From NCBI GenBank assembly GCA_964496695.1, contig CAZCBE010000011.1:19857-83856 (forward strand): a stretch of DNA of 64,000 nucleotides, given 5' to 3'. This DNA comes from SXTU01 sp964496695 (GTDB lineage: Bacteria; Verrucomicrobiota; Verrucomicrobiia; Limisphaerales; SXTU01). The position numbers and the translations under genes were made by a program. Positions 33,164-42,105 of this stretch are shown one piece after another (position 1 is the first letter of the stretch; the number at the start of each line of letters is the position of its first letter). The notes under the pieces are model-generated. The model did no database searches. It had not been told where the DNA came from and saw only the letters and a program-made list of their open reading frames with translations.

Positions 33164-34330
33164 TTATCGCTTCAACCGCAGTCCTACCAGCCCCGCCAGC
33201 CCCACGAGCAAAAGTGCCGTGACACCGAAGGCCCCCGCGTGGGGTTGGGCCGGCGCGAGAAAGAGCGCGCCAGCTCCCACGGCCGGGCCAAGGCAGATGC
33301 CGATGCCAATGGCGGCTTCGTGGATGCCGCCGTGCTCGCTCTGCGTGTCCCCCACGTCCATCGAGTAGAAGAGCGAGGCGTAGTAGAGCAGGCCGGTGGC
33401 CATGCCGAAGACAATCTGCGCTCCGATCAGGACGCCGAAGGATTTTCCCAGCAACAGCACGGCATAGGCCGCGATCAGGGCGATGAACGCCGCGAGCATC
33501 CAGCGGAAGCGGTAATGCCAGCCGCCCCACCGCCATAGCAGGAAGAAGGTGCCGAGGCGTGCGAGAAACCACACGGCCCAGAACCAGCCGCTCTGCGCGA
33601 CGCTGAGGCCGAGTTCCGCTGAGCGGCCTGGAACAACGGCGAGGAAGGAATGAATGGCAATATAGGCAAATGGGTTTGCCAGCCAGGCCATCTTGAGAAA
33701 AGTCTCCGGACGAACTGGCTGGTGCAACGCCGCCTCTTCCGGGTGGTGGGGCGTAACGGATGACAGCGTAGGGACTGGCGGATGGGGCAGGCGCTCCAGC
33801 CAGAGCGTCACCGCGTATTGCATCGCGAAGAGGACGGCGGGAATCCAGAACAGGCTGCGCGGCCCGAGCCATTCAAACAGGGAACCGCCCGCGAAATACA
33901 TCAGCCCGGCGCAGCCGGACCAGACGATGTTGTAGATGCCCACCATGCGCTTGGTGCCTTCGTCGGATTCGCCGTGCGTGGCGAAGGCTTCCAGGGCGGG
34001 CCAGGTAAAGCACATCGCCACGGTCCAGCAGAGCAGGGTGAGAAACACCCCCGCGAGCGAATGCAACAGCGCGCCGGCAACCATCGCCAAAGCCATGCCG
34101 AGGAAGCCGACCTTCAGCGAGGCTGTCAGGCCCCGTCGTTCAGCGAAACGCCCGCCCAGCCACGCCGCCGGAACGTAGATGAGGCCGTGCAGGGCACAGG
34201 TGAGCAGGTTCTCCCGGTTTCCAAACCCATGCTCCTGCTGGAGCAGGAAGAACAGATAGGTGCCGAAATAGGAGCACCCGAGCGTGTTCAACCCGGCGAG
34301 CAGGAAACCAATGGCTTTACGGCGGGTCAT
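33164..34330 (-). CDS. MFS transporter
   Basis: The 388-residue product is a 12-helix major facilitator. It has the GGRFAERRGLTASLKVG loop between helices 2 and 3, which is the MFS motif A position, and a charged central loop (~185-215). ATG 34330 is preferred over the upstream GTG 34345. The closest superfamily groups export nucleosides, drugs or sugars; the substrate cannot be told. It is separated by a word hairpin from the NUDIX gene. Confidence 0.88.
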   Translation of the reverse strand: MTRRKAIGFLLAGLNTLGCSYFGTYLFFLLQQEHGFGNRENLLTCALHGLIYVPAAWLGGRFAERRGLTASLKVGFLGMALAMVAGALLHSLAGVFLTLLCWTVAMCFTWPALEAFATHGESDEGTKRMVGIYNIVWSGCAGLMYFAGGSLFEWLGPRSLFWIPAVLFAMQYAVTLWLERLPHPPVPTLSSVTPHHPEEAALHQPVRPETFLKMAWLANPFAYIAIHSFLAVVPGRSAELGLSVAQSGWFWAVWFLARLGTFFLLWRWGGWHYRFRWMLAAFIALIAAYAVLLLGKSFGVLIGAQIVFGMATGLLYYASLFYSMDVGDTQSEHGGIHEAAIGIGICLGPAVGAGALFLAPAQPHAGAFGVTALLLVGLAGLVGLRLKR

Positions 34331-34351
34331 GGGAAGGGAAACCACAACTGG

Positions 34352-34445
34352 ACACGAATGAACACTAATTCAAAAGGGACCCGTTCGGGTTTTGCCTGCG
34401 GGGCGACGGCTTTCTCATTCGTGTGTATTCGTGGTCATTCGTGGT
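34352..34445. repeat. CACGAATGAACAC-word intergenic hairpin
   Basis: The left arm has gacacgaatgaacactaatt; the right arm has cattcgtgtgtattcgtggt then cattcgtgg, their reverse complements. It fills the gap between the MFS and NUDIX genes; the last base is the T of the NUDIX stop complement. Confidence 0.78.
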
Positions 34446-34897
34446 TAGACTTCTTCGAGGGCCTTCCGGCAATACCACTTCACCGCGTTGGACATGGGCG
34501 GCTGGAGTTGGTCGAGGTCGTCCGCGCTGCACCAGCGGATGTCGTGGTGTTCTTCGGCGGCGAGGGTCACGTCCCCGCTGATGGGGCGTGCCCAATAGAT
34601 CATGCCGATGTGCTCGTGGGTGTCGCTGATGCGGTGGATGTCGAGGAAACGCGGGGCGATGAGCGCGCGGGTGCCGGGTTCCGTCGTGGGCGGGCGTTCG
34701 CCGACGAGTTCCACGTCGAGGCCGCTCTCCTCCTTCGCTTCACGAAGTGCGGCGATCTCCGGGTCTTCATCCAGTTCGATGTGCCCGCCCAGCGGCAGCC
34801 ACTTGCCGAGCTTGCGATGCAGGATGAGCAGCACCTTCGCCTCGTGGACGACGAAGATGGCAACGGTGAAGTCTATCTTTTCGTGGATGTGGGCCAT
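34445..34897 (-). CDS. NUDIX hydrolase
   Basis: The 150-residue product has a complete NUDIX box (GGHIELDEDPEIAALREAKE followed by ESGLD), in which the REXKEE-type acidic residues that bind the metal are present. Such enzymes hydrolyse nucleoside diphosphate derivatives; the specific substrate is not apparent. A conserved W near the end (KWYCRKALEEV) suits the NUDIX fold. Confidence 0.92.
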   Translation of the reverse strand: MAHIHEKIDFTVAIFVVHEAKVLLILHRKLGKWLPLGGHIELDEDPEIAALREAKEESGLDVELVGERPPTTEPGTRALIAPRFLDIHRISDTHEHIGMIYWARPISGDVTLAAEEHHDIRWCSADDLDQLQPPMSNAVKWYCRKALEEV

Positions 34898-34907
34898 GCG
34901 GGAAAGT

Positions 34908-34991
34908 GATTAGTAATCAGTGTTCAGTAATCAGTCGAAACGCGCGGCGGGACTGAACACTGGTTGCGGAAGGCTGAACACTGAAAACTGA
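34908..34991. repeat. CAGTGTTCAGTAATC-word intergenic hairpin
   Basis: The left part (gattagtaatcagtgttcag) and the right part (ctgaacactgaaaactgag) repeat the words cagt/actg and cagtgttcag/ctgaacactg around a GC-rich centre. Related words reappear around 46440 and 46740. It occupies the gap between the NUDIX gene and the response regulator. Confidence 0.7.
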
Positions 34992-34999
34992 GTGCGGTG

Positions 35000-35668
35000 C
35001 TACCGTCCGTTGCCTTCCGTGTGGCGCACATACCACGCCGCCGCCTGTGCGCGTCGTTCCACGCCGAGCTTTTCCATCACGCCGGTCATCAGGTTGCGCA
35101 CCGTTTTTTCGTTCAAGCCCAGCGTGTCGGCGATCTCCTTGTTCGTCCGGCCGTCCGCCACCAGGGCGAGCGTCCGCTGTTCCTGCTGTGCCAGGTGGTC
35201 GAGTTTGCCGCGTGCGGTGGTTTCGCCGCCGTCACGCCCGTTTCCCATCAGCACGCGCTTCACGGCGGGATGCAGCACTGAATCCCCCTGCGCCACGCTC
35301 ACGATGCCCGCCGCGAGGGCCTCCTCGTTGCTGTCCTTGAGCATGTAGCCATCCACGCCCGCCTCGAGCGCGGCGCGGATGGTGGCGGCGTCGGAAAACT
35401 GCGTGAGCACGAGCACGCGCGGCGCCGGGGCGGACGCCTTGAGCTGTCCACAAAGCGCAATCCCGTTGTCGTTGCCGATGCGCAGGTCGAGCAGCACCAC
35501 CTCTGGCTTCAGCCGTGCGGCTTCGGCCAGCGCTTCGCGCGCCGTCGCGGCCTCGCCAACCACCTTGATCCGCGGAAATTCCGCGAGCAGCGAGCGCAGG
35601 CCCGCCCGCACCACCTTGTGGTCGTCCACGAGGAGAACGCGAATGGGGCTGTTGTTCACGGTAGCCAT
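35000..35668 (-). CDS. NarL/FixJ-family response regulator
   Basis: The 222-residue product has a receiver domain (acidic pair LLVDDHKVVRAG, phospho-acceptor Asp61 in EVVLLDLRIGN, Lys111 in GYMLKDSN) and a LuxR-type HTH (LAQQEQRTLALVADGRTNKE and IADTLGLNEKTVRNLMTG). It is the partner of the histidine kinase 36 bp upstream on the same strand. Targets are unknown; the phased repeat upstream of the kinase is a candidate site. Confidence 0.94.
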   Translation of the reverse strand: MATVNNSPIRVLLVDDHKVVRAGLRSLLAEFPRIKVVGEAATAREALAEAARLKPEVVLLDLRIGNDNGIALCGQLKASAPAPRVLVLTQFSDAATIRAALEAGVDGYMLKDSNEEALAAGIVSVAQGDSVLHPAVKRVLMGNGRDGGETTARGKLDHLAQQEQRTLALVADGRTNKEIADTLGLNEKTVRNLMTGVMEKLGVERRAQAAAWYVRHTEGNGR

Positions 35669-35704
35669 GCTCCGGCCCGAGCAGACCAGAGAACCCGGGA
35701 CGCT

Positions 35705-37507
35705 TCAAGCGCCTTGCGGCGGACTCGCCCACTCGACAACGATGCGCGTGGGGCCGCCGGGCCGGGACTCCAGCCGGCAGGAGCCGCCCAGTGCAGCCAC
35801 GCGTGCGTGGATGTTCCGCAGGCCATGTCCATCGGCTGGAGCTTTCGCGGGGTCGAAGCCCGCCCCGTCATCCGTGACCTCCAGCCGCCACCTGGCTTCC
35901 AGGCGTTGCAAACTGACTCCGATGCGCCGGGCCTTGCCATGTCGCCGCGCGTTGCTCACCGCCTCACGCACGATGTTCACGATGTTCGCCGTCGCATCCT
36001 CCGGCGGCGTCACGACGTTTTCCGGCGGCAGGTTCAAATTCACTTCACATTCACCATCGCAGCCGACTGCGTCCGCCACCGCGCGCAACGAGTTGCCCAG
36101 CGGTTCCGCCGCCCGCCGCTGCCGTTCGCCGCCCAGATGGCCGCGCACGGTGGCCATCACGTCATCCAACGCCTGCGTCTGCTGCGTCAGCAATGCTTCG
36201 GCCTCGCCCGCGTCACGCCGCACCACGCGGCGTGCCTTGCTGAGTGACAAGGTCAGCGCGTAGAGCGATTGCAGCACGCCGTCATGGAGGTCGCGACGTG
36301 TCGTCTCGCGTGATTCGACGGCTGCATGAAGTTGTGCCCGCGCCTCCGTCAGTTCCCGTGCCGCCTGCTCGGCGGAAGCGCGCGCGCGCACTTCGATGCC
36401 GAACAACAACGCCACCGCTGCGCTCAAGGCCGTGCCGACGATGAGCACCCAGACCGTGCGGTGGGATGCCGTGGTCGCGTCAAATACAGGCGTGGACTGA
36501 AACACCGCCGCCCACTGGTAACCATACCAGCGGGTCAGCTCGGTTTTGGTGAAGGCAGACTGGTAGTCCGGCCCGTTGGGCGACACACCCGGCAGCCGCG
36601 TGTTAACCTGAAGCGCGTCTTTCGGCTCCGGTCGGTCGTAGAGTTTGAAAGTCGCGGCCAGTTGCTGCCCGACGAACACACTTTCAACGAGCCGGTCAAA
36701 ATCCACGGCGGCATAGACCATCCCCTTGAAGGCTGGCGCACGCGTCGTGGCCCGCACTATAGCCTGCTCGCCGGGACTTTTGCCATGAAGAGTGCCCTCG
36801 CTCGCGGCGGGCCGGTCGCGATAATAAACCGGCAGCGCCATCATGAAACCGCCGCCTGCCGCTCGCTCAGGAGCGGCGGGAAAATGGATCTGCCCGGTCA
36901 CCCCGGCGTGCCCGGAACCACGCACCCGGTCAGCCAGCCCCCCCATCACGGGATGGCTGAACCAGTCCTCCTCATACGGCGGGGTTTGCTCGGGACTGGC
37001 GCTCCAATGAAAGACCACCGGCAACCGTGCATCACCCGGGCCACGTGCGCGCCGCCAAACATAAGGACGGCCCAGACGTTGGCTCATGTAGGCGACGAGA
37101 TTCGTATGGTTCCACGGGCTGACCATGTGCGCGTAACCCACGCTGCGAAGGGCGGCGAAGCTGGCCGGCAAATTCAAAAGCTCCACTTCATTGTGCCATT
37201 GGGCCTCGGTGGGCAGCAGCACGCCGTCGGCGTATTGGAAGCCCGCCGCCGGCGGATGGTCCGCGCTGAAGAAATCCTGCAACCGCGCCAGACCTGCCTC
37301 GTATTTCTCGACGGTGGACTCGACGGCGTTCCACGTCTGCTTCACCGCCGAGTTGAACCGCTCCTGGTCCTGCCGGCGCGCCTCGGCCCGCTGCCACATG
37401 TGCAGGCCCGTCGTAAGCGCCAGACCGCAGGCGAACACCAGCCACGCCGGCCAGTAAGGCCCCGGCCGCGCGCGCGCGGACAGAGGTTGGGCCGGAAACG
37501 GACGCAT
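35705..37507 (-). CDS. Sensor histidine kinase with CHASE-type sensor domain
   Basis: The 600-residue product has an N-terminal helix (~20-38, WLVFACGLALTTGLHMW), a large periplasmic CHASE-like sensor, and a second helix (~350, VWVLIVGTALSAAVALLFGI). A HisKA_3 dimerisation region follows with the phospho-acceptor H (RRDLHDGVLQSLYALTLSLS), then a HATPase (NIVREAVSNARRHGKA, DDGAGFDP, GHGLRNIHARVAALGG). It is a NarX/DegS/LytS-class kinase that should phosphorylate the adjacent NarL-type regulator. ATG 37507 is chosen; a TTG at 37543 is an alternative. Confidence 0.93.
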   Translation of the reverse strand: MRPFPAQPLSARARPGPYWPAWLVFACGLALTTGLHMWQRAEARRQDQERFNSAVKQTWNAVESTVEKYEAGLARLQDFFSADHPPAAGFQYADGVLLPTEAQWHNEVELLNLPASFAALRSVGYAHMVSPWNHTNLVAYMSQRLGRPYVWRRARGPGDARLPVVFHWSASPEQTPPYEEDWFSHPVMGGLADRVRGSGHAGVTGQIHFPAAPERAAGGGFMMALPVYYRDRPAASEGTLHGKSPGEQAIVRATTRAPAFKGMVYAAVDFDRLVESVFVGQQLAATFKLYDRPEPKDALQVNTRLPGVSPNGPDYQSAFTKTELTRWYGYQWAAVFQSTPVFDATTASHRTVWVLIVGTALSAAVALLFGIEVRARASAEQAARELTEARAQLHAAVESRETTRRDLHDGVLQSLYALTLSLSKARRVVRRDAGEAEALLTQQTQALDDVMATVRGHLGGERQRRAAEPLGNSLRAVADAVGCDGECEVNLNLPPENVVTPPEDATANIVNIVREAVSNARRHGKARRIGVSLQRLEARWRLEVTDDGAGFDPAKAPADGHGLRNIHARVAALGGSCRLESRPGGPTRIVVEWASPPQGA

Positions 37508-37560
37508 CAGGAGCAGGCTAGGTGGCTGGGCAACCTGCGGCAAGCCACCGCCCGCCGAAA

Positions 37561-37630
37561 GGACATTTTGTTGAACCGGGGCGGAATGTCCCGATACCAG
37601 CGGGACATTTTGCAGGGGCGACGGGACATC
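37561..37630. promoter_or_regulatory. Phased GGGACATT repeats in the divergent promoter region
   Basis: Between the divergent kinase (minus) and secreted-protein (plus) genes the sequence ggacat recurs at 37561, 37603 and 37624, which is 42 and 21 bases apart. An inverted copy (aatgtcccg at 37585-37593) pairs with cgggacatt at 37601-37609 as a 9-bp palindrome with a 7-bp spacer. The spacing is a multiple of 21 bp, about two helical turns. The layout suits a binding site array for the NarL-type response regulator or another repressor/activator. Confidence 0.5.
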
Positions 37631-37751
37631 TGCCCATTTGGTTCCTGCACGCTGAAGCCACCATGATGTGCCCGTGCATCAAGCCAGCGCCAAGTTCGGG
37701 AGATGGGGAGACCAGCAGTGGTTCGTTCGCGTGGCATCGGCACCACGCCGT

Positions 37752-37781
37752 GTCCGGGCCGGAGGATGCTCCGGCCCGGAC
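37752..37781 (+). promoter_or_regulatory. Strong hairpin in the leader of the secreted-protein gene
   Basis: The arms gtccgggccggag and ctccggcccggac (13 bp, perfect) with a 4-nt loop lie 70 bases before the ATG at 37851. It may be a leader-RNA structure or a REP-type element; no U-tract follows, so it is not an obvious terminator. Confidence 0.5.
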
Positions 37782-37850
37782 TGCTTCGCACCGCCTGTTC
37801 CGGTAAGTCGAGGCTGCCGCCACGCCAACTCCGCAGTGAAGCCCGCGCCC

Positions 37851-39542
37851 ATGAGATCTCGCTTCCCCAAATCTTTCGGCCAACTGCCGAACGGCCTCTG
37901 GTTTCTCGTGCTGCTGCTCTGGCTCCGGCTGCCAGCGGGTGCGCAGACCGAGGTTGCCATCACACTGCAGGTCGTCGGTCCCGGCGTGGCCGGCTTCAGC
38001 GCGCCGCGTCCGCATCTGAGCGGGCAATCACTCACGCTCACCGCCACCCCGGTGGCGGGCGCGCGCTTTGTGCAATGGCAGGACGGCGTGACCAACACAC
38101 AACGCACCATCAGCGTCCCCGCCAGCGCCGTGACCTTCACGGCAAGCTTCGAGAATCTGCCCTTCAATCCTATGCCGGACTTCTCCGACCGGGCATTGCA
38201 GGCGGTTTCGACCAGCAACCGCCCGCAGCTTGACCCGTTGCAGTTCATCGGCGGTCGGCTTCGGCTGGCCGTGAACCTGCCGGGGCGGCATGGCTACCGC
38301 TTGCACTCCGCCAATAACCTCGCTTCGACCGCCTTCACTCTGGTGCCCTTTGCCGGCGCTTCAAATGCCCCGCTCAGTTTCGCGGAGAGCTTCGGCGGGC
38401 CTGGCCCGGTGGAACTATGGGTCCCGGCCCCCGTCAGTTCGGCCCGCGCGTTCTACTTCCTCCAACTCGACAACGGCATCACGCTCCCCGTGCTCTACTT
38501 CGCGGACGTGACCCAGGTCGTCCCCGGTGCGGACGTGACGCTCCACGGCGCGAACCTAACTGGCACGGTGCAGGCAAAATCTGGCACGACGAACCTCACC
38601 TCGACATTGCTCGACACTACTCGGCTGCACGTCATCGCGCCGGCCACGCCGGGCAGCTACACGCTCGGTGCGACCGTCAGCGGGGTGCAGGCCATCGGCG
38701 CGATTCCGCTGACAGTCGTGGCTGCCACGAACGGGCCGCGTCTCGATGCGTTGCCGCCCGCCCAGATTCCTCCCGGCGGCTTGCTGCGGCTCACCGGCAC
38801 GAACTTTGGGACGAACCTTCAGGTCTGGCTGGATGACCAGTTGCTCTCCGTGCTCGCACGGAACACCAATGGCGGGGAGTTGTATGTGCGTCTGCCGGCG
38901 GGGGCGACCAACGGACGGCTGTCGGTCGTGTCTGGCGGGGTGCGTTCCACTGGATTGGTGTTCACCGCCTCCTCACTGACCCATACGCCATTCGTGCCCG
39001 CGCTGACGGTGGTGGCCAATCCGCTGACCAACGGCGCTTACAATTTCACGCCGTTTGTGCCCGCGCTCACGGTCGTGGCCGGCAGCGGCGGCCTCTACAA
39101 CTACACTCCGTTCATCCCGCTGATGACCGTGGAGGCCAACGCCGCCGGGCCGGGCGTGCAGATTATTGCCCGCGTGTCCACCAACTCAGGAGCGCAGTTG
39201 CAGATTCGCTGGGGGCATCCCGACTTTCACGACAACGAGTATTTCACGCCTTTCAACCCGCTGGCCGGCCAGACGCGCACCAACACCTTCAGCCTGCCCG
39301 ACCTCAGCAGCGAATACGAAATCCAGACGGAGGGCGGCGGGGCCACCGGCTACCACATCGAAATCCGCATGAACGGCACCAAGGTGATCGAGCATGTCTT
39401 CAACTTTCCGGCGGCGGGCGCGGATCGCCACGAAGCCTTTGGCGGCGTGGGCGCGACCCGCACCGGCGCGATGAATTCCTTTGGCGAACAGGGCATCCGC
39501 GTGAACCTGAGCGGAAATACCGTTGGAAACATCACCCCTTGA
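37851..39542 (+). CDS. Secreted protein with InlB-B-like, IPT-like and TPF(V/I)P repeats
   Basis: The 563-residue product has a signal peptide (WFLVLLLWLRLPAGAQ) starting at ATG 37851. Domains follow: an InlB B-repeat-like module (FVQWQDGVTNTQRTISVPAS), a region of IPT/TIG-like folds, and a C-terminal block with three near-identical segments TPFVPALTVV/TPFVPALTVVA/TPFIPLMTVEA, each about 20 residues apart. It ends in a beta-rich part with conserved HPDFHDNEYFTPF. It is divergent from the two-component system, which may control it. It is probably a cell-surface or extracellular protein. Confidence 0.8.
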   Translation: MRSRFPKSFGQLPNGLWFLVLLLWLRLPAGAQTEVAITLQVVGPGVAGFSAPRPHLSGQSLTLTATPVAGARFVQWQDGVTNTQRTISVPASAVTFTASFENLPFNPMPDFSDRALQAVSTSNRPQLDPLQFIGGRLRLAVNLPGRHGYRLHSANNLASTAFTLVPFAGASNAPLSFAESFGGPGPVELWVPAPVSSARAFYFLQLDNGITLPVLYFADVTQVVPGADVTLHGANLTGTVQAKSGTTNLTSTLLDTTRLHVIAPATPGSYTLGATVSGVQAIGAIPLTVVAATNGPRLDALPPAQIPPGGLLRLTGTNFGTNLQVWLDDQLLSVLARNTNGGELYVRLPAGATNGRLSVVSGGVRSTGLVFTASSLTHTPFVPALTVVANPLTNGAYNFTPFVPALTVVAGSGGLYNYTPFIPLMTVEANAAGPGVQIIARVSTNSGAQLQIRWGHPDFHDNEYFTPFNPLAGQTRTNTFSLPDLSSEYEIQTEGGGATGYHIEIRMNGTKVIEHVFNFPAAGADRHEAFGGVGATRTGAMNSFGEQGIRVNLSGNTVGNITP

Positions 39543-39580
39543 ACGACGCCTGATGCCCACCGCTCTCGAAAAGCCTCTGC

Positions 39581-39667
39581 TGGTAGGGCGCGCTGTTCCC
39601 AGCGCGCCGCCGAGCCCCAGTGGCGTCCGGGCAGCCCACGGCGGGGTGAGGACACCCCGCCCTACCA
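39581..39667. repeat. GGTAGGG-type palindromic element
   Basis: Outer arms tggtaggg (39581-39588) and ccctacca (39660-39667) enclose two GC-rich hairpins: gcgcgctg-ttc-ccagcgcgc near the left and gcggggtg-agga-caccccgc near the right. It is a typical REP/BIME layout. It follows the stop of the secreted-protein gene by about 40 bases. Confidence 0.8.
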
Positions 39668-39742
39668 CCGCAGGTTTCATGGGAGAAGGCATTCGTTCTA
39701 TCGAGCCGGTTCTCCCGTCCCAGCCTCCCGGCACCCGTCCCT

Positions 39743-39844
39743 GGAGCGCGGCCTTCAGGCCGCAGCAACGTCCGTTTGCCGGACGCGCTCGGCCTCGTGC
39801 CTCCGCTTTCCCCTTCACACGCTTCTGCGGCGTGAACGCCGCGC
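39743..39844. repeat. GCGCGGCC-type palindromic element (related to 29831)
   Basis: Left part gagcgcggccttcaggccgc, right part gcttctgcggcgtgaacgcc with gcgct. It shares the ggccttcaggcc / cggcgtgaacgccg style with the 57 kb and 21.6 kb elements. Confidence 0.65.
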
Positions 39845-39878
39845 TTCTTTCCCTCCCAATCCAACCAATCTAATTCCT

Positions 39879-41288
39879 ATGAAACTCAATGCTTGTCGCC
39901 TCCCCCGTGTCCTCCCCTTGCTGCTGGCGGGTGTGTGGCTGGGCGCTCCCGCCGCTCACGCCCAGACCAACACCGCCGAGGTTTACAACGTCTATAGCAG
40001 CGGCTCCACCGGCGCGGATGGGGAGTTTAATCCGCGCTTCGAAGTCATCAACGGCACCAACACGCTCGTCGGCGTGCCGCCGGGGACACGTTTCGCTCAA
40101 AGGATTGAGGCCAGCAGCTTCGCTCAGGGGCGCACCAACGTTGACATCGCGCTGAACTCCTCCGGGGTTTACAATTTTACGACGATTGTTGTTCCAAGTT
40201 GGGCCTTCGTTCGGTTTGTCCCGAATACCGGAAACACGCCGGTGGTGTGGCTAGCGAGCGGAGATGTCAATGTGAACGGGGACATCAGCGTTGCCGCCAA
40301 GGACACCGTCAACGCAATCTATGGTGGCAATGACGAATACCGAGACCCATTTGGTTCCACGGATATTACGCGGCCAGGACCAGGTGGCTATCCTGGAGGT
40401 GCCATAGGAGCAACGGGCTATGGTCCGAATGGTGGTTTGGGTGGGAGTTCCCCAAAACCCGGTGCGGAAGCCGGACTTATCCTGCCATTTAACGGGGGTT
40501 CCGGTGGCGGAGGTTCGTATTCTTACTTGGGAGGTGGCGGGGGCGGGGTGCTCTGTATCGCCAGTTCAACCAAGATATTCAGCCAGGCCGGTCGCGTATT
40601 TCTTCGAGGTAGGGATATAAGTTATTCTGGGCGTGGCGGTGATGGGCTGGTAGCACTAATTGCCAATGGAGCTTACCCAATCAGTTTGTCTGCCTCATCC
40701 TCGCGCACTGCTAAGGCCCTCCTGCTCACTTTCAGGGCGTTGGCAAACAACAGCGATTACCTTCAACTCCTTCCACCGTTTCCGGTCGGCACCACCTCTG
40801 GCGCATTGCCCGTCGCCCGCGTCGCCAGCATCGGCACCTTTGCAATTCCCGACAGCGTGACCGGAGCCACCACGCCCTACGTCGCGCGCGTTCCGTTGAG
40901 CGGCACACAAACCGTCACTTTGGAAACACGCAATCTGCCGGTGAGCATCCTGTTTGACGTGCTCTTCACCAAAGGCGGCGTCACCACCACCAACCGGTTT
41001 CCGGCCACCACCGGCACCAGTGCCTCCGCCACCACGTCCGGGACCTACGATTTCGGCACGGGCACCACCACCATCAGCGCGCTGGCCACCGCCCCCGTGC
41101 AAACCGCCCTGGCCCCGCGCTGGCAGGGCCGTGGCCTCAAAGAGGTCCAGATCGCGTTGAACCCGGAAGGCCGCAGCATCACCCAGTTCATCACCGAATC
41201 CGGCGACGTGCTCTCCCACGAAGCCGCCCTGCGCCTCGCCGTGAGGCAAGGCAAGTGGGAATTCATCCGCCAGTATGGCGGGTCTTGA
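39879..41288 (+). CDS. Secreted Gly-rich protein
   Basis: The 469-residue product has a signal peptide (VLPLLLAGVWLGAPAAHAQ). An N-terminal beta-rich region is followed by a Gly-rich stretch with GGYPGGAIGATGYGPNGGLG and SGGGGSYSYLGGGGGG (~165-230), and a C-terminal region with Thr-rich loops. Codon use and base composition in the Gly-rich stretch (roughly 40150-40760) look more AT-rich than the rest of the window, suggesting a mosaic origin. No family is recognised; it is probably a cell-surface or matrix protein. It follows the secreted-protein gene at 37851 on the same strand. Confidence 0.75.
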   Translation: MKLNACRLPRVLPLLLAGVWLGAPAAHAQTNTAEVYNVYSSGSTGADGEFNPRFEVINGTNTLVGVPPGTRFAQRIEASSFAQGRTNVDIALNSSGVYNFTTIVVPSWAFVRFVPNTGNTPVVWLASGDVNVNGDISVAAKDTVNAIYGGNDEYRDPFGSTDITRPGPGGYPGGAIGATGYGPNGGLGGSSPKPGAEAGLILPFNGGSGGGGSYSYLGGGGGGVLCIASSTKIFSQAGRVFLRGRDISYSGRGGDGLVALIANGAYPISLSASSSRTAKALLLTFRALANNSDYLQLLPPFPVGTTSGALPVARVASIGTFAIPDSVTGATTPYVARVPLSGTQTVTLETRNLPVSILFDVLFTKGGVTTTNRFPATTGTSASATTSGTYDFGTGTTTISALATAPVQTALAPRWQGRGLKEVQIALNPEGRSITQFITESGDVLSHEAALRLAVRQGKWEFIRQYGGS

Positions 41289-41558
41289 TCGCGGCACCGC
41301 GAACTGGCTTTTGCCCACGCCACCGGCGGTCCGGTTACTGCTGGCAGTCAGGAGGTCTTTTGCCCGCCTGAGTGGGCGGGCACGGGTCGGGGTGCCTTTG
41401 TTACCCGCGTTACGCGCTCCGGCCCGTTGTTAATTTGATTTCCCGCGCGTGTGGGGAAGGCAGGCTCTGGCCCAAAATCGTGTGCGGGCCGGAGCCTGTC
41501 GTGTTCTTCACCCCCTCACCCCGGCCCTCTCGCACAGTGGTGGCGAGGGAGAAAACGC

Positions 41559-42068
41559 TCAATAGTCGTAAAGCCCGCTGTCGTGGGAGTAGGCGCCGCC
41601 CGCGCCGCCGGGACCACCTTCGCCGCCCATCAGGTCGCCGAGCACGTCGCCCATGTCGGCCTCGATCTTCTCCGGGTCTTCCCCGGCTTCGAGGCGCTTG
41701 ATGGCGATGTCGAGTTCCTTGGGCATTGAGCCGGGGGGCATGATGTCCTTCATCTTGCGCATCATGTGCGCCATGTGCTTGGGGTTGTTCTCGTCGAGAC
41801 TCGCCATGTCGCGCTCCATCTCGCGCATGGCGCTCTCGATCCGCGGATCGTCCATGTCGGGCATCGGCGGGCCGCCCTCGGCGTCGTCGGCCCCAGTCAT
41901 GGCGGCGGGTTCCTTCAGGCCTTTGGTCATGGCGAAGCGGCTCATCTGCTTGCGCATCTTCTTGTTGCCGCACTTGGGGCAGGCGGGCGTGCGGTCGGGG
42001 TTGATGCGCTTGGAGAGGAAGTTGAAGATCACCCGGCACTTGGGGCAGGCGAATTCGTAGATGGGCAT
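41559..42068 (-). CDS. FmdB-type zinc-ribbon protein
   Basis: The 169-residue product starts with the FmdB zinc ribbon (MPIYEFACPKCRVIF then ACPKCGNKKMRKQMS). It continues with a Met/Glu-rich region (MREMERDMASLDENNPKHMA) and ends Gly-rich. The zinc ribbon is widespread in regulators of unknown target. The gap 41289-41558 to its left contains only GC-rich repeat-like sequence. Confidence 0.85.
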   Translation of the reverse strand: MPIYEFACPKCRVIFNFLSKRINPDRTPACPKCGNKKMRKQMSRFAMTKGLKEPAAMTGADDAEGGPPMPDMDDPRIESAMREMERDMASLDENNPKHMAHMMRKMKDIMPPGSMPKELDIAIKRLEAGEDPEKIEADMGDVLGDLMGGEGGPGGAGGAYSHDSGLYDY

Positions 42069-42105
42069 GCTGTTGCGTTAGATGGTAATGCAATGGGTTG
42101 TCGAT

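Noticed and set aside
37752..37781. Riboswitch in the leader of the secreted-protein gene
   Set aside because: The strong hairpin is clear, but the conserved core bases of known riboswitch classes were not found around it.
42077..42083. GTTAGAT box next to the FmdB-like gene as an attC core
   Set aside because: A single isolated heptamer with no partner box or stem; likely chance.
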